A stretch of DNA of 64,000 bases from Citrobacter sp. wls619. GTDB taxonomy: Bacteria > Pseudomonadota > Gammaproteobacteria > Enterobacterales > Enterobacteriaceae. The stretch spans positions 342,139-406,138 of the forward strand of contig NZ_SZXJ01000044.1 in the NCBI RefSeq assembly GCF_005281345.1. The letters are read 5' to 3'. Positions 27,527 to 39,007 of this stretch are shown here, piece after piece. The number at the start of each line of letters is the position of its first letter. The stretch's first letter is position 1. The translations under genes and the position numbers were made by a program. The notes under the pieces were generated by a model, which worked only from the letters and a program-made list of their open reading frames with translations, searched no databases and had not been told where the DNA came from.

Positions 27527-28816
27527 TTAACTGAACAGAGAGTAGAAAATAGCGGAGATAGCGATCAGGCCCATAATCACAACGAACACGTTGCTGATAT
27601 GGCCGCTGTATTTACGCATTGCCGGTACTTTCTGAATCGCATACATCGGCATCAGGAACAGAATCATCGCGATGATCGGGCCACCCAGGGTTTCAATCAT
27701 ACCGAGGATGCTTGGGTTCAGCGTCGCCACAATCCAGGTGGTTACCAGCATGAACAGTGCAGTGATTTTGTTCAGTTTATTGATTTCGATGGACTTGCCT
27801 TTGCCACGCAGAGACTTAATTACCATACCGTTGAAACCTTCACGCGCACCCAGATAGTGGCCGAGGAAGGACTTGGTGATAGCAATAATCGCGATGATCG
27901 GCGCCATCCAGGCAATAATCGGTGCGTTAAAGTGGTTTGCCAGGTAAGACAGGATAGAGATGTTCTGCTCTTTCGCTGCAGCCAGATCCGCCGGAGTCAG
28001 GCTGAATACGCAGCTGAAGACGAAGAACATAACGGTCAGTACCATCATGATGTGAGCGAATGCCAGAATCTTGGAGCATTTCTTCTCTGCTTCATCACCG
28101 TACTCTTCACGCTTCGCCACGGCGAAGGAGGAGATGATCGGGGAGTGGTTGAAGGAGAACACCATTACCGGAATTGCCAGCCACAGGGTCAGCAGCAGGC
28201 CGTTGCCGGTGGTTGCCGCAGAATCAAAGGACAGGGTTTCCAGAATCGCACCGCTCCACTGAGGGATCAGGTACAGTGCCAGCAGCATCAGTGCCGCAAC
28301 AAACGGGAATACCAGGATGCTCATCGCCTTCACGATCATCTGCTCACCGAAGCGCACGATGGTCATCATGCCGACAATCAGAATCAGAGAGAGGATTGCA
28401 CGCGGCGGCGGCGTAATCGCCAACTGGTGAGTCAGGAAGCTTTCAACGGTGTTGGTGATTGCAACGCTGTAAACCAGAAGAATAGGGTAGATAGCGAAGA
28501 AGTAGAGCAGAGTAATCAGTTTACCTGCGCCAACGCCAAAGTGCTCTTCGACAACTTCAGTGATGTCTTCACCCGGATTTTTACCGGACAACACGAAGCG
28601 GGTCAGACCACGGTGAGCAAAGAAGGTCATTGGGAAGGCAAGAATGGCCATGATGATCAGCGGGATCATACCGCCAACGCCTGCGTTAATTGGCAGGAAT
28701 AATACACCCGCGCCAATCGCCGTGCCGTAAAGGCCCAGCATCCACATGGTGTCTGTCTTGCGCCATGCGCTGCGGGTCTGGCCCGTAACGATAGTGCTGG
28801 TTTGCGTGTTTTCCAT
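27527..28816 (-). CDS. sdaC: Serine/proton symporter
   Basis: Inner-membrane L-serine importer of the HAAAP/amino-acid-polyamine type, 429 aa, with about 11 hydrophobic segments beginning near [20 protein letters not shown]. It brings in serine for SdaB. A good ribosome site (GGAG) precedes the ATG, and the upstream gap holds two CRP-like sites. Confidence 0.96.
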   Translation of the reverse strand: MENTQTSTIVTGQTRSAWRKTDTMWMLGLYGTAIGAGVLFLPINAGVGGMIPLIIMAILAFPMTFFAHRGLTRFVLSGKNPGEDITEVVEEHFGVGAGKLITLLYFFAIYPILLVYSVAITNTVESFLTHQLAITPPPRAILSLILIVGMMTIVRFGEQMIVKAMSILVFPFVAALMLLALYLIPQWSGAILETLSFDSAATTGNGLLLTLWLAIPVMVFSFNHSPIISSFAVAKREEYGDEAEKKCSKILAFAHIMMVLTVMFFVFSCVFSLTPADLAAAKEQNISILSYLANHFNAPIIAWMAPIIAIIAITKSFLGHYLGAREGFNGMVIKSLRGKGKSIEINKLNKITALFMLVTTWIVATLNPSILGMIETLGGPIIAMILFLMPMYAIQKVPAMRKYSGHISNVFVVIMGLIAISAIFYSLFS

Positions 28817-29376
28817 CTGTTTCTCCTGGAGGAAGCTTAAAAAGTCGGGTTTGGGTTCAATCCAATGAAAAAATACCCAACTGTAAAACGAAATTCGTTT
28901 AGCGATTTTTATATAATTTTTCGCCGTAATAATTTTCGGGCGGAAAGATACATTTAAGTAATGAATGTATCAGTGATCGCGATCTCAAATGCAATAATCC
29001 ACCTTTTATGTGGATAAATTTGGACCATTAATCTGTTAAAAAATAGTCAAAGCGAATTTACGGGCGTGAAGGCTAACATTAACGACATATGGCATGAAAG
29101 GCAGGGCGCGAAGATACGAGGGTTGCGCTATAAAAACTGTTGTTTTTAGTGGATTCTGATGACTAATTATAATTTGCGGTGATAAATCACGGTTTACTTT
29201 GGAAGGTAATCGTTTGCGTTTCGGGGAGTGTCAGACGAAAGATAATTGATATTTATGTTATTGCGTGAGCTATGTGACTGGTATCACTAAAAAAGCCGGT
29301 TGGCTGATGCGCCAAATCCGGCTTTGATATGGACAAAACTGTCACCGGGGTAGCATCAGCTACCCGGTGTTGAAGG
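28817..29376. promoter_or_regulatory. 560-bp gap with sdaC promoter region and ppnN terminator
   Basis: AT-rich non-coding gap. Near sdaC lies a CRP-like site (28972-28987, AGTGATCGCGATCTCA); 450 bp away is a second, better one (29273-29288, TGTGACTGGTATCACT) that abuts the ppnN terminator. Between them I see no convincing reading frame or hairpin. Confidence 0.6.
29291..29370 (-). terminator. Two hairpins after ppnN
   Basis: On the minus strand the first hairpin downstream of the stop is CACCGGGTAGC/GCTACCCCGGTG (29343-29369), and the second is AAGCCGG/CCGGCTT followed by a U-run (29288-29325). The second looks like the true intrinsic terminator. Confidence 0.75.
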
Positions 29377-30741
29377 TTATGCGCAGATCTCGTAACACGG
29401 GATATACGCAGTGCCCGGCAACTTCATACGATGTTGTGCAACAAAGCCCTGCAGGAGATCGTCCATGCGGCGCATCATCTCAGGGTCGCCGTGGATTTTG
29501 TACGGGCCAAACTCTTCAATGGCGCGAATGCCGACTTCTTTCACGTTCCCCGCGACAATACCGGAGAATGCGCGACGCAGGTCTGCAGCCAGCACTTCAA
29601 CAGGCTGGTCTGGATACAGTTTCAGATTCGCCATGTTTTCGTGGGACGGTTCGAAGGGCATCTGCAAATCAGGTGCGATACGAATTGACCAGTTAAAGCT
29701 GTAGGCATCACCGGTGTCCCGGCGGTTCTCTTTCACCAGCGGCATCGCTTTTTTCATCAGACGAGCGACTTCCGCTGCATCGTCAATGATAATGCGATAG
29801 TGACGGCGCGCCTCTTCTCCCAGCGTGTGCACGATAAACTCGTCCAGTACGCGGAAGTAATCTGCGCTCTCTTTTGGTCCGGTCAGGATCAATGGCAGAA
29901 CCTGATCTTTGTTCGCCGGATTCATCAGGATCCCCAGCAGGTACAGCAGCTCTTCTGCAGTCCCCACGCCGCCAGGGAAGATGATAATGCCGTGAGCGAT
30001 ACGGACGAACGCTTCCAGACGTTTTTCAATGTCCGGCATGATGATGAGTTCGTTCACCAGCGGGTTTGGTGGTTCCGCCGCGATAATTGACGGCTCGGTC
30101 ATACCGATAAAGCGGCTGTCTTTGTAGCGCTGCTGAGCGTGGCCGACCGCGGCGCCTTTCATTGGTGCTTCCATCGCGCCCGGACCACACCCGGTGCAGA
30201 TGTTCAGTTCACGCAAGCCTAACTGAGTGCCCACGCGACGCGCATACAAGTACTCGTTCTCGTTGATGGAGTGACCGCCCCAGCAGACGACCATGTTCGG
30301 CGCTTCACCGACGTGAAGTGCCCGGGCGTTACGCAGAATGGAGAAGACCAGGTTGGTGATGTGAACCGAGCTTTCGAGATCCAGATGCTGAAAACGACCC
30401 GCGTTATGGATCTGGCCATTGACGAAAAGAATGTCGCGCAGGACGGCAAACAGGTTGGCCTGCAGCGCGCGAATGATGCGCCCATCGACAAACGCGTCTT
30501 CAGGTGGGTTGATCAGTTCCAGCTTCACACCGCGTTCACGGCGCAGCACGTTAATGTCGAAACTTTCAAAACGAGACAGCAGCTCTTTGCTGTTGTCTGT
30601 CAAACTGCCGGAGTTCAGAACGGCAAGCGAACAGTTACGAAACAGTTGATACAGGTCGCTGCTGGCCGTGCGTTTAAGCATATCGACTTCCAGCTGCGAC
30701 AACATGTCCATTGAGCCAAGCGGGCTAATATGTGTAATCAA
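29377..30741 (-). CDS. ppnN: Pyrimidine/purine nucleotide 5'-monophosphate nucleosidase
   Basis: Hydrolyses nucleoside monophosphates to base and ribose 5-phosphate; in E. coli it is activated by (p)ppGpp. It has 454 aa, the E. coli length (formerly YgdH). The central LOG-like Rossmann domain contains the [15 protein letters not shown] motif near residue 265, which holds the catalytic residues. Flanking N- and C-terminal domains are complete. It is a single-gene unit. The ppGpp link fits with relA lying about 14 kb away, but that proximity is backbone synteny, not evidence of an operon. Confidence 0.96.
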   Translation of the reverse strand: MITHISPLGSMDMLSQLEVDMLKRTASSDLYQLFRNCSLAVLNSGSLTDNSKELLSRFESFDINVLRRERGVKLELINPPEDAFVDGRIIRALQANLFAVLRDILFVNGQIHNAGRFQHLDLESSVHITNLVFSILRNARALHVGEAPNMVVCWGGHSINENEYLYARRVGTQLGLRELNICTGCGPGAMEAPMKGAAVGHAQQRYKDSRFIGMTEPSIIAAEPPNPLVNELIIMPDIEKRLEAFVRIAHGIIIFPGGVGTAEELLYLLGILMNPANKDQVLPLILTGPKESADYFRVLDEFIVHTLGEEARRHYRIIIDDAAEVARLMKKAMPLVKENRRDTGDAYSFNWSIRIAPDLQMPFEPSHENMANLKLYPDQPVEVLAADLRRAFSGIVAGNVKEVGIRAIEEFGPYKIHGDPEMMRRMDDLLQGFVAQHRMKLPGTAYIPCYEICA

Positions 30742-30854
30742 GTAAACTCCTTACGGGACGAGAGATATCATCCTCTACTGATTACAATAGCCCTGGCTTA
30801 TGACCTTTCACAACCTTGCGCGCGGAATCCGACACGCAAAATTGAGAAAAAAGA

Positions 30855-31703
30855 TTACTGACGCACCAGTCTGCCTGTTGCGGGAGTGAAATCTGTGTTG
30901 GTGCGCCATGGGTTGATATCGAGGCCCCCGCGTCGCGTGTAGCGTGCGTATACGCTCAGCTTCTCCGGCTGACAGAAACGCAGCAGGTCATTGAAAATGC
31001 GTTCCACACACTGTTCGTGAAATTCATTGTGGTGGCGGAAGGAGACCAGATAGCGCAGCAACTTTTCCCTGTCGATTTTGCGACCACGATACTGAATTTG
31101 TATGGAACCCCAGTCAGGCTGGTGGGTGATCAGGCAATTGGATTTCAGCAGATGACTGACCAGCGTCTCTTCTACTACCTTGTCGCCGCTCACGGCGTTT
31201 TCCAGATAGTCGGTGCTGAACTGGTAGTTATCAATGACGATATCCTGATTGTCGATGCAGGTGCCATTGAAGTGGGCTATCGGCTGCCCTTCCTGCTCGT
31301 CAAGACGATAGAGCGCCACGCTGACATCACCCTGCGCGCAGGCGCGCAGATCGTGTTCCAGCGTCTGACGGACGTGTTCCCATGAGTCAAAACGCGTCTG
31401 ATTAAAACTGTTCAGATACAGCTTAAAACTTTTTGATTCAATCAGATTAACGCTGGTGTAATCCAGCTCCACATGGCCGACCGCAACCTGCGGTAAACCG
31501 TTGGCATTCAGCCATGACAGTTCATACAGCGTCCAGATATCCGCGCCGTGAAAAGGCAGATTATCGGCCTTGAGATCCAGCGGGTCGCGGTTCAGGCTGC
31601 GCGGAACACCCTGCAGCAGGCTGGCGTCGTAAATATCCCGGTAATCCGTTGATTTTCCGAGAGTCAGGCCGTCAAGCGCCCGATGATTTTCATAAGAAGA
31701 CAT
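30855..31703 (-). CDS. queF: NADPH-dependent 7-cyano-7-deazaguanine reductase
   Basis: Reduces preQ0 to preQ1 in queuosine synthesis. It has 282 aa, the long two-domain QueF form, as in E. coli. The nitrile-binding cysteine is in [15 protein letters not shown] near residue 190, and the QueF motif [14 protein letters not shown] is near residue 90. queE and queD, other genes of the pathway, lie about 21 kb away in the same window. It is divergent from syd with only 68 bp between them. Confidence 0.97.
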   Translation of the reverse strand: MSSYENHRALDGLTLGKSTDYRDIYDASLLQGVPRSLNRDPLDLKADNLPFHGADIWTLYELSWLNANGLPQVAVGHVELDYTSVNLIESKSFKLYLNSFNQTRFDSWEHVRQTLEHDLRACAQGDVSVALYRLDEQEGQPIAHFNGTCIDNQDIVIDNYQFSTDYLENAVSGDKVVEETLVSHLLKSNCLITHQPDWGSIQIQYRGRKIDREKLLRYLVSFRHHNEFHEQCVERIFNDLLRFCQPEKLSVYARYTRRGGLDINPWRTNTDFTPATGRLVRQ

Positions 31704-31771
31704 GTTTCACCGTCATAAACCAGATACACTATGCGACAAGTGTATCCTGGCTTTTGTGAAGAGAGAAATCA

Positions 31772-32317
31772 GTGGACGAATTGACCGCACAGGCGTTGAC
31801 AGCCTTTACGACGCGTTATTGCGATGCATGGCATGAAAAAAACAACAGCTGGCCGCTGAGTGAAGAGCTGTATGGCGTACCGTCTCCGTGCATCATCTCC
31901 TCCACGAACGATGCGGTGTACTGGCAACCGCAGCCTTTTGTGGGCGAGCCGAATGTAAACGCGGTTGAACGCGCCTTTGATATTGTGGTACAACCCGCTG
32001 TTCATGCGTTTTATACCACCCAGTTTGCCGGGGACATGCACGCACAATTTGCGGATGAGAAACTGACTCTTCTGCAAACCTGGTCTGAAGATGACTTCAG
32101 ACGCGTACAGGAAAACCTGATCGGCCACCTGGTTACGCAAAAACGCCTTAAGCTCTCTCCTACGCTTTTTATTGCCACACTGGACAATGAACTTGATGTT
32201 ATTTCAGTGTGCAACTTGTCTGGGGAAGTCTGTAAGGAAACGCTGGGAACCCGTAAACGCACGGTTCTGGCGGCCTCACTTGCGGAATTTCTTACTCAAC
32301 TTAAGCCTGTTCTGTAA
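31772..32317 (+). CDS. syd: SecY-interacting protein Syd
   Basis: Peripheral inner-membrane protein that binds SecY and is proposed to check translocon integrity. It has 181 aa, as in E. coli, with a GTG start (GTGGACGAATTG; GAGAGAAATC upstream). The conserved [20 protein letters not shown] and [18 protein letters not shown] segments are present. It precedes the csrB promoter region. Confidence 0.96.
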   Translation: MDELTAQALTAFTTRYCDAWHEKNNSWPLSEELYGVPSPCIISSTNDAVYWQPQPFVGEPNVNAVERAFDIVVQPAVHAFYTTQFAGDMHAQFADEKLTLLQTWSEDDFRRVQENLIGHLVTQKRLKLSPTLFIATLDNELDVISVCNLSGEVCKETLGTRKRTVLAASLAEFLTQLKPVL

Positions 32318-32336
32318 TCCAGTTTGCCCTAGGGCG

Positions 32337-32354
32337 TGTGAGAGATCTCTTACA
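32337..32354. promoter_or_regulatory. UvrY-type (BarA/UvrY) box upstream of csrB
   Basis: TGTGAGAGATCTCTTACA is an 18-bp palindrome that differs by one base from the published UvrY/SirA consensus TGTAAGAGATCTCTTACA. It lies about 190 bp upstream of the CsrB 5' end. Confidence 0.8.
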
Positions 32355-32527
32355 AACCCTGTAGGAGATTGCCAGGTGATCAGTAAAGACTTCATTGGCT
32401 GATATAATATTAACTATTTATAATTCAATTAGTTAATGTTTTATTGTCAACTTTCATACGAAAATAATCATTAGGGTATGTCTGTAAGTGTCTTGTAAGA
32501 CAACGCGAAACAGGCGATTCTATCTCC

Positions 32528-32892
32528 GTCGACAAGGAGTCGCACAACGAAGAGAACATCAGGATGATGGCTCTTCCGTAGGACACACCAGGACGGTGTT
32601 ACAAGGACAGGCTTCAGGATGAAGCAAAGAGGAAAGCGCTGGATGCGTTAAAGGACACCTCCAGGATGGAGAATGAGAGCCGGTCAGGATGTTCGGCGGG
32701 TCAGGATGGCCAGGACACTTCAGGATGAAGTTTCACATCGGGGGCGGTGTGAGCAGGATGCAAATGTTCAGGATGAACGAGGTCGCAAGACCACAGGAAA
32801 AGTTGTCACGGATGAGCAGGGAGCAACAAAAGTAGCTGGAATGCTGCGAAACGAACCGGGAGCACTGTTTTTACAGTGCTCCCTTTTTTTAT
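32528..32892 (+). ncRNA. csrB: Small RNA CsrB
   Basis: Regulatory RNA that binds and sequesters the post-transcriptional regulator CsrA. It begins GTCGACAAGGAGTCGC and carries about eighteen GGA motifs, many as CAGGATG in hairpin loops, before the terminator GGGAGCACTG/CAGTGCTCCC with a T-run. The length is about 365 nt, against 369 in E. coli. It lies between syd and yqcC as in E. coli. It is under BarA/UvrY control, with a matching box upstream and barA about 8 kb away. The 5' end is placed by comparison with E. coli. Confidence 0.96.
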
Positions 32893-32949
32893 TTCCTTTC
32901 TACTAGTGCTATTCTTCGCGCCAGATTTTTCATCATTGAGGTTAATTTC

Positions 32950-33279
32950 ATGACGACTCATGACCGTGTGCGCGAGCAGTTGCATGCGCTTGAAGCACTG
33001 CTGCGTGAACATCATCACTGGCGGATGGATGAGCCAGAAGCGCATCTGTTTTCCAGCACGCAGCCTTTTTGTATGGATACCATGGAGCCAGTTGAATGGC
33101 TGCAGTGGGTGTTGATTCCCCGCATGCATGCGCTGCTTGATAATGCGCAGCCGCTTCCTCAGGCTTTTGCCGTCGCACCGTATTATGAAATGGCGCTGGC
33201 AGCCGATCACCCGCAACGCGACATTCTCCTGGCGGCATTGCAGGACCTGGATGCGCTGTTTACCCGTGATGACGCCTGA
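32950..33279 (+). CDS. yqcC: DUF446 family protein YqcC
   Basis: Small cytoplasmic protein of 109 aa, same length as in E. coli, function unknown. It is acidic and rich in Leu, His and Trp (HHHWRMDEPEAHLFSS, MEPVEWLQWVLIPRM). Its stop overlaps the truC start by one base (TGATG), so it is likely translated together with the pseudouridine synthase. Confidence 0.94.
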   Translation: MTTHDRVREQLHALEALLREHHHWRMDEPEAHLFSSTQPFCMDTMEPVEWLQWVLIPRMHALLDNAQPLPQAFAVAPYYEMALAADHPQRDILLAALQDLDALFTRDDA

Positions 33280-34061
33280 TGCTGGAAATTCTCTATCAAG
33301 ACCAATGGCTGGTTGCAGTCAACAAACCTTCGGGCTGGCTGGTTCATCGTAGCTGGCTCGACCGCGATGAGAAAGTGGTGGTAATGCAAACAGTGCGTGA
33401 CCAGATTGGTCAGCACGTTTTTACCGCCCACCGACTCGACAGACCGACATCCGGTGTGCTGTTGATGGGGCTGTCCAGCGAGGCCGGACGACGGCTGGCA
33501 CAGCAGTTTGAGCAGCATCAAATCCAAAAACGCTACCATGCGATTGTGCGCGGCTGGCTGATGGATGATGCCGTGCTGGATTATCCGTTGGTGGAAGAGC
33601 TGGACAAGATTGCCGATAAATTTGCCCGTGACGACAAAGGCCCACAGCCTGCGGTAACCCACTATCGCGGTCTGGCGACGGTAGAAATGCCCGTGGCAAC
33701 CAGTCGCTATCCAACCACCCGTTACGGGCTGGTGGAGCTGGAGCCTAAAACCGGTCGTAAACATCAGCTCAGACGTCACCTGGCGCATTTGCGTCATCCG
33801 ATTATTGGCGATAGTAAGCACGGTGATTTGCGACAAAACCGTAGCGCCGCGGAACATTTTGGCTGCCAGCGCTTAATGCTGCATGCCAGCCAGCTTGAAC
33901 TTACGCACCCCTTCACCGGTGAACCACTGATTATTCGTGCCGGGTTAGATAACGTCTGGATGCAGGCGCTATCACAGTTTGGCTGGCGCGGGCTTCTCCC
34001 TGAGAATGAAAGGGTTGAGTTCAGCGGGCCATCAGGTCAGGATGAGCAGACAGATTCTTAA
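33279..34061 (+). CDS. truC: tRNA pseudouridine(65) synthase
   Basis: Makes pseudouridine at position 65 of several tRNAs. It has 260 aa, as in E. coli. It belongs to the RluA family; the catalytic aspartate is in the [14 protein letters not shown] motif near residue 54, with the [10 protein letters not shown] and [20 protein letters not shown] motifs following. It starts by one-base overlap with yqcC and is followed by yqcA after 19 bases. Confidence 0.97.
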   Translation: MLEILYQDQWLVAVNKPSGWLVHRSWLDRDEKVVVMQTVRDQIGQHVFTAHRLDRPTSGVLLMGLSSEAGRRLAQQFEQHQIQKRYHAIVRGWLMDDAVLDYPLVEELDKIADKFARDDKGPQPAVTHYRGLATVEMPVATSRYPTTRYGLVELEPKTGRKHQLRRHLAHLRHPIIGDSKHGDLRQNRSAAEHFGCQRLMLHASQLELTHPFTGEPLIIRAGLDNVWMQALSQFGWRGLLPENERVEFSGPSGQDEQTDS

Positions 34062-34080
34062 GTCCCTGGAGATAAAGGTA

Positions 34081-34530
34081 ATGGCGGAAATTGGTATTTT
34101 TGTCGGCACAATGTATGGAAACGCGCTGCTGGTTGCCGAAGAGGCCGAAGCTATCCTCGCGAATCAAGGGCATAAAGCCACGGTTTATGAAGATCCGGAA
34201 CTGGCGGACTGGGAAAAATACAAAGACAAGTACATCCTGGTCGTAACCTCGACGACGGGACAAGGCGATCTGCCGGACAGCATCGTGCCGCTGTTTCAGG
34301 GAATTAAAGACCAGCTGGGTTATCAGCCCGACGTTCACTACGGCATTATTGCGCTCGGGGATAGTTCATATGCCAATTTCTGCGGCGGCGGTAAGCAGTT
34401 TGATGCGCTGTTGCAGGAACAGAGCGCCCAGCGTGTCGGTGAGATGCTGCTGATTGATGCCGGTGAACATCCGGAACCGGAAAGCGAATCCAATTCCTGG
34501 GTGGAAAACTGGGGAACTTTGCTTAAATAA
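34081..34530 (+). CDS. yqcA: Flavodoxin YqcA
   Basis: Short-chain flavodoxin of 149 aa, as in E. coli. The start at 34081 gives [20 protein letters not shown], whose GTMYGNA loop binds the FMN phosphate, followed by the [11 protein letters not shown] and [18 protein letters not shown] loops that contact the isoalloxazine ring. It is encoded with the tRNA pseudouridine synthase. Its electron partner is not known from the sequence. Confidence 0.95.
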   Translation: MAEIGIFVGTMYGNALLVAEEAEAILANQGHKATVYEDPELADWEKYKDKYILVVTSTTGQGDLPDSIVPLFQGIKDQLGYQPDVHYGIIALGDSSYANFCGGGKQFDALLQEQSAQRVGEMLLIDAGEHPEPESESNSWVENWGTLLK

Positions 34531-34872
34531 CCTCTCGCCCGCACGGGCGTGCAACCCTCATTTGAACCGTAGGCCGGGTCAGGCGAAGCCGCCACCCGGC
34601 AATAAAACCCCAATTACGTGAACTAACTTCCACTGCTTTGGGCTTATGCCCCAAACAACTTCTCACTGCCTCTCTAATGTTGTGTTCCTGCACGGTGAGG
34701 GAAAGAGGCACTCCTTCATATACTTTTCCCGTCAGTTCCCGGAAAGGCAGCGAGTCAGAATAAAACGGCCCCGAGCTGTACCAAAACTGCCCCACACTAA
34801 CCTCTCATTCTGATCACCCTACAGGTGCTGTACAGAATGAACTGGCGAAAGCCAAGACTCAGGAGTGCAACA
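34531..34872. promoter_or_regulatory. 342-bp gap: REP and gudP promoter region
   Basis: Contains one REP (34568-34601) and then about 270 bp ahead of gudP. No reading frame of interest. The gudP promoter should lie here and, by E. coli analogy, be activated by CdaR; I could not place a CdaR site. Confidence 0.6.
34568..34601. repeat. Single REP after yqcA
   Basis: CGTAGGCCGGGTCAGGCGAAGC...CGCCACCCGGCA. Confidence 0.85.
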
Positions 34873-36225
34873 ATGAGTTCATTAAGTCAGGCGGCGAGCA
34901 GCGCGGAAAAACGCACTAACGCTCGCTACTGGATAGTGGTGATGTTGTTTATCGTCACATCCTTCAACTACGGCGACCGCGCCACGTTATCCATTGCCGG
35001 TTCAGAAATGGCCAAAGACATTGGTCTGGATGCGGTCGGGATGGGCTATGTATTTTCCGCTTTTTCATGGGCCTATGTTATCGGCCAGATCCCCGGCGGC
35101 TGGCTGCTTGACCGCTTTGGTTCAAAACGCGTTTATTTCTGGTCCATCTTTATTTGGTCCATGTTTACCTTGCTGCAAGGCTTCGTTGATATCTTTAGCG
35201 GCTTCGGCATTATCGTTGCGCTGTTTACCCTGCGCTTCCTCGTGGGGCTAGCTGAAGCACCCTCCTTCCCCGGCAACAGTCGCATTGTGGCGGCGTGGTT
35301 CCCTGCGCAGGAAAGGGGAACGGCGGTCGCTATCTTTAACTCTGCGCAATACTTTGCCACCGTTATCTTCGCGCCAATCATGGGCTGGCTGACCCACGAA
35401 GTGGGCTGGTCTCACGTGTTCTTCTTTATGGGTGGACTCGGGATCATCATCAGCTTTGTCTGGCTGAAAGTGATTCACGAACCGAACCAGCATCCGGGTG
35501 TAAACCAAAAAGAGCTGGAGTACATTGCCGAAGGCGGGGCGCTGATCAACATGGATCAGGCGGCCGCCAAAGCCAAAGTACCGTTCAGCGTGAAGTGGGG
35601 GCAGATCAAGCAACTGCTGGGTTCACGGATGATGATCGGTATTTACATCGGCCAATACTGCATAAACGCGTTGACCTACTTCTTTATCACCTGGTTCCCG
35701 GTTTATCTGGTACAGGCGCGCGGCATGTCGATTTTGAAAGCCGGTTTTGTTGCCTCGGTCCCGGCCATATGCGGATTCGCAGGCGGCGTGCTCGGCGGCA
35801 TTATTTCCGACTGGCTGATGCGCCGTACCGGCTCGCTAAATATCGCCCGTAAAACGCCAATCGTGCTGGGTATGCTGTTGTCGATGGTGATGGTGTTCTG
35901 TAACTACGTCAACGTGGAGTGGATGATCATCGGCTTTATGGCGCTGGCCTTCTTCGGTAAAGGTATTGGTGCGCTGGGCTGGGCGGTAATGGCAGACACG
36001 GCCCCCAAAGAAATTAGCGGCCTGAGCGGCGGTCTGTTCAATATGTTTGGCAACATCTCCGGGATTGTCACGCCAATTGCTATCGGCTACATCGTAGGGA
36101 CCACCGGCTCATTTAACGGCGCGTTGATTTACGTCGGGGTGCATGCGCTGATTGCCGTAGTGAGCTATCTGGTGCTGGTGGGTGATATTAAACGTATCGA
36201 ACTGAAACCTGTCGCAGGACAATGA
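34873..36225 (+). CDS. gudP: D-glucarate/galactarate MFS transporter
   Basis: Proton-coupled importer of D-glucarate, 450 aa from the ATG at 34873 (AGGAG upstream), the E. coli length; the frame is open further upstream without support. It has twelve hydrophobic segments of the major facilitator, anion:cation symporter type, with the signature [15 protein letters not shown] in the first loop. Its stop TGA overlaps the ATG repeats at the start of gudX. Confidence 0.96.
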   Translation: MSSLSQAASSAEKRTNARYWIVVMLFIVTSFNYGDRATLSIAGSEMAKDIGLDAVGMGYVFSAFSWAYVIGQIPGGWLLDRFGSKRVYFWSIFIWSMFTLLQGFVDIFSGFGIIVALFTLRFLVGLAEAPSFPGNSRIVAAWFPAQERGTAVAIFNSAQYFATVIFAPIMGWLTHEVGWSHVFFFMGGLGIIISFVWLKVIHEPNQHPGVNQKELEYIAEGGALINMDQAAAKAKVPFSVKWGQIKQLLGSRMMIGIYIGQYCINALTYFFITWFPVYLVQARGMSILKAGFVASVPAICGFAGGVLGGIISDWLMRRTGSLNIARKTPIVLGMLLSMVMVFCNYVNVEWMIIGFMALAFFGKGIGALGWAVMADTAPKEISGLSGGLFNMFGNISGIVTPIAIGYIVGTTGSFNGALIYVGVHALIAVVSYLVLVGDIKRIELKPVAGQ

Positions 36226-36227
36226 TG

Positions 36228-37568
36228 ATGACAACACAATCGAGTCCCGTTATTACCGATATGAAGGTCATCCCGGTGGCCGGTCATGACAGCATGCTGC
36301 TCAATATTGGTGGCGCGCATAACGCCTGGTTTACCCGCAATATCGTGGTCCTTACCGATAACGCCGGACACACCGGTGTGGGTGAAGCGCCGGGCGGTGA
36401 AGTGATCTACCAAACGCTGGTGGACGCTATTCCGCAGGTGTTAGGCCAGGAAGTGGCCCGCCTGAATAAGGTGGTTCAGCAGGAGCATAAAGGCAATCAG
36501 GCTGCCGACTTTGATACCTTCGGCAACGGCGCCTGGACATTTGAGCTGCGCGTCAATGCAGTGGCGGCGCTGGAAGCCGCGCTGCTGGATCTGCTGGGCA
36601 AAGCGCTGAATGTACCGGTCTGCGAGCTGTTAGGTCCGGGTAAGCAGCGTGATGCAGTGACTGTGCTCGGTTATCTGTTCTATGTCGGCGATCGCACCAA
36701 AACCGATCTGCCGTATCTGGAAAGTACGCCGGGTAAACATGAGTGGTATCACTTACGTCACCAGCAAGCAATGACCAGCGACGCGGTGGTGCGTCTGGCG
36801 CAGGCGTCACAGGATCGTTATGGCTTTAAAGATTTCAAACTGAAGGGCGGTGTGCTGCCGGGTGAGCAAGAAATTGAAACCGCCCGTGCGCTGAAAGCAG
36901 GCTTCCCGGATGCACGCATTACGGTGGACCCTAACGGTGCCTGGCTGCTGGATGAAGCGATCGCCTTGTGCAAAGGGCTAAATGATGTTCTGACCTACGC
37001 CGAAGATCCGTGCGGCGCTGAACAGGGATTTTCCGGGCGTGAAGTGATGGCGGAATTCCGCCGCGCGACCGGTTTGCCGGTGGCGACCAACATGATTGCT
37101 ACTAACTGGCGCGAAATGGGCCACGCGGTAATGCTGAATGCAGTCGATATTCCGCTGGCCGATCCGCACTTCTGGACGCTTTCTGGTGCCGTGCGCGTGG
37201 CACAGTTGTGCGATGACTGGGGCCTGACCTGGGGATGCCATTCCAATAACCACTTTGATATTTCTCTGGCAATGTTTACTCATGTCGGTGCGGCAGCGCC
37301 GGGTAATCCGACAGCCATCGACACGCACTGGATTTGGCAGGAGGGCGATTGCCGTCTGACGAAGAATCCGCTGGAAATAAAGAACGGAAAAATTGCGGTT
37401 CCAGATGCACCCGGTCTGGGTGTGGAACTGGACTGGGATCAGGTGCAGAAAGCGCATGAAGCCTATAAAGCATTGCCCGGCGGTGCGCGTAATGACGCAG
37501 CACCGATGCAGTATCTGATCCCCGGATGGACTTTTGACCGTAAACGTCCCGTTTTCGGCCGTCACTGA
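36228..37568 (+). CDS. gudX: Glucarate dehydratase-related protein GudX
   Basis: Enolase-superfamily paralog of GudD, 446 aa from the third of three consecutive ATGs (36222, 36225, 36228). I chose 36228 because it is eight bases from AGGA and matches the E. coli length; the others overlap the gudP stop. Metal ligands are in TVDPNGAW (Asp), [11 protein letters not shown] (Glu) and the ATNMIAT segment, and the His general base lies in [12 protein letters not shown]. Activity is reported to be weaker than GudD. About 20 bases separate it from gudD. Confidence 0.95.
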   Translation: MTTQSSPVITDMKVIPVAGHDSMLLNIGGAHNAWFTRNIVVLTDNAGHTGVGEAPGGEVIYQTLVDAIPQVLGQEVARLNKVVQQEHKGNQAADFDTFGNGAWTFELRVNAVAALEAALLDLLGKALNVPVCELLGPGKQRDAVTVLGYLFYVGDRTKTDLPYLESTPGKHEWYHLRHQQAMTSDAVVRLAQASQDRYGFKDFKLKGGVLPGEQEIETARALKAGFPDARITVDPNGAWLLDEAIALCKGLNDVLTYAEDPCGAEQGFSGREVMAEFRRATGLPVATNMIATNWREMGHAVMLNAVDIPLADPHFWTLSGAVRVAQLCDDWGLTWGCHSNNHFDISLAMFTHVGAAAPGNPTAIDTHWIWQEGDCRLTKNPLEIKNGKIAVPDAPGLGVELDWDQVQKAHEAYKALPGGARNDAAPMQYLIPGWTFDRKRPVFGRH

Positions 37569-37588
37569 TTTTGAATAAGGACACGATA

Positions 37589-38929
37589 ATGAGCGCACAA
37601 TTTTCTACCCCAGTAGTGACCGCTATGCAGGTGATCCCGGTTGCGGGCCACGACAGCATGTTGATGAACCTGAGCGGCGCACATGCCCCGTTCTTCACGC
37701 GTAATATTGTGATTATCAAAGATAATTCTGGTCATACCGGAGTGGGCGAAATTCCCGGCGGCGAGAAAATTCGTCAGACTCTGGAAGATGCGATTCCGCT
37801 GGTGGTGGGCAAAACGTTAGGTGAATACAAAAACGTACTGAATACGGTCCGCAATACCTTTGCCGATCGGGATGCTGGTGGACGTGGTTTGCAGACCTTT
37901 GATTTACGTACCACTATTCATGTGGTTACCGGGATCGAAGCGGCAATGTTGGATCTGTTAGGCCAGCACCTGGGGGTGAATGTCGCGTCTCTGTTGGGTG
38001 ATGGTCAGCAGCGTAGCGAAGTGGAAATGTTGGGGTATCTGTTCTTCGTCGGCAACCGCAACGCGACACCGCTGCCGTATCAGAGCCAACCGGATGAGAA
38101 ATGCGACTGGTATCGCCTGCGTCATGAAGAGGCGATGACCCCGGATGCGGTGGTGCGCCTGGCGGAAGCGGCGTATGAGAAATATGGTTTCAACGACTTT
38201 AAACTGAAAGGTGGCGTGCTGGCAGGGGAAGAGGAAGCGGAATCTATCGTCGCGTTGGCGAAGCGTTTCCCGCATGCCCGCGTAACGCTCGATCCCAACG
38301 GCGCCTGGTCGTTGAATGAAGCGATCAAGATCGGTAAGTATCTGAAAGGATCGCTGGCTTATGCTGAAGATCCGTGTGGCGCGGAGCAGGGTTTCTCTGG
38401 GCGTGAAGTGATGGCGGAATTCCGTCGCGCTACGGGCCTGCCGACGGCGACCAATATGATCGCTACCGACTGGCGTCAGATGGGTCACACGCTGTCGTTG
38501 CAGTCGGTGGATATTCCGCTGGCTGACCCGCATTTCTGGACTATGCAGGGCTCTGTTCGCGTGGCGCAGATGTGTCATGAGTTTGGCCTCACCTGGGGTT
38601 CACACTCTAACAACCACTTTGATATTTCGCTGGCGATGTTTACTCATGTGGCGGCGGCAGCGCCAGGTAAAATTACGGCCATTGATACCCACTGGATCTG
38701 GCAGGAAGGTAACCAACGCCTGACCAAAGAGCCGTTCGACATTAAAGGCGGCATGGTACAGGTACCAGCGAAGCCGGGTCTGGGTGTAGAACTGGATATG
38801 GACCAGGTGATGAAAGCGCACGAGCTGTACCAGCAACATGGCCTGGGCGCGCGTGATGACGCGATGGGAATGCAGTACCTGATCCCGAACTGGACCTTTG
38901 ATAATAAACGCCCATGCATGGTGCGCTAA
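37589..38929 (+). CDS. gudD: Glucarate dehydratase
   Basis: Mg-dependent enolase-superfamily enzyme that dehydrates D-glucarate to 5-keto-4-deoxy-D-glucarate. The ATG at 37589 gives 446 aa, the E. coli length (AAGGAC upstream); the TTG at 37571 is less likely. KxK motif FKLKGGV, ligands in TLDPNGAW and [11 protein letters not shown], and the His-Asp pair region [12 protein letters not shown] are all present. The last complete gene of the glucarate operon. Confidence 0.97.
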   Translation: MSAQFSTPVVTAMQVIPVAGHDSMLMNLSGAHAPFFTRNIVIIKDNSGHTGVGEIPGGEKIRQTLEDAIPLVVGKTLGEYKNVLNTVRNTFADRDAGGRGLQTFDLRTTIHVVTGIEAAMLDLLGQHLGVNVASLLGDGQQRSEVEMLGYLFFVGNRNATPLPYQSQPDEKCDWYRLRHEEAMTPDAVVRLAEAAYEKYGFNDFKLKGGVLAGEEEAESIVALAKRFPHARVTLDPNGAWSLNEAIKIGKYLKGSLAYAEDPCGAEQGFSGREVMAEFRRATGLPTATNMIATDWRQMGHTLSLQSVDIPLADPHFWTMQGSVRVAQMCHEFGLTWGSHSNNHFDISLAMFTHVAAAAPGKITAIDTHWIWQEGNQRLTKEPFDIKGGMVQVPAKPGLGVELDMDQVMKAHELYQQHGLGARDDAMGMQYLIPNWTFDNKRPCMVR

Positions 38930-39007
38930 GCGTTATGCCGGTTCTGACAGGAACCGGCACATCTCCAGGTGTATGATTAACAGAATCAACATGCGTAAGG
39001 ACGGCTT

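Noticed and set aside
27599..28702. 367-codon open frame opposite sdaC
   Set aside because: Composition (very rich in Arg, Gln, Asn, His) and exact antisense position show it is a shadow of the sdaC codon pattern; no ribosome site or family motif.
32528..32892. GGA-rich segment as a coding region
   Set aside because: An open frame exists (32673-32906), but the repeated CAGGATG loops, position and terminator identify CsrB.
33207..33857. 216-codon open frame opposite truC
   Set aside because: Antisense to a clearly conserved gene with strong motifs; low-complexity product and no ribosome site.
36978..37598. 206-codon open frame opposite gudX, with a similar one opposite gudD (37958-38578)
   Set aside because: The two are alike only because gudX and gudD are paralogs; both are antisense shadows.
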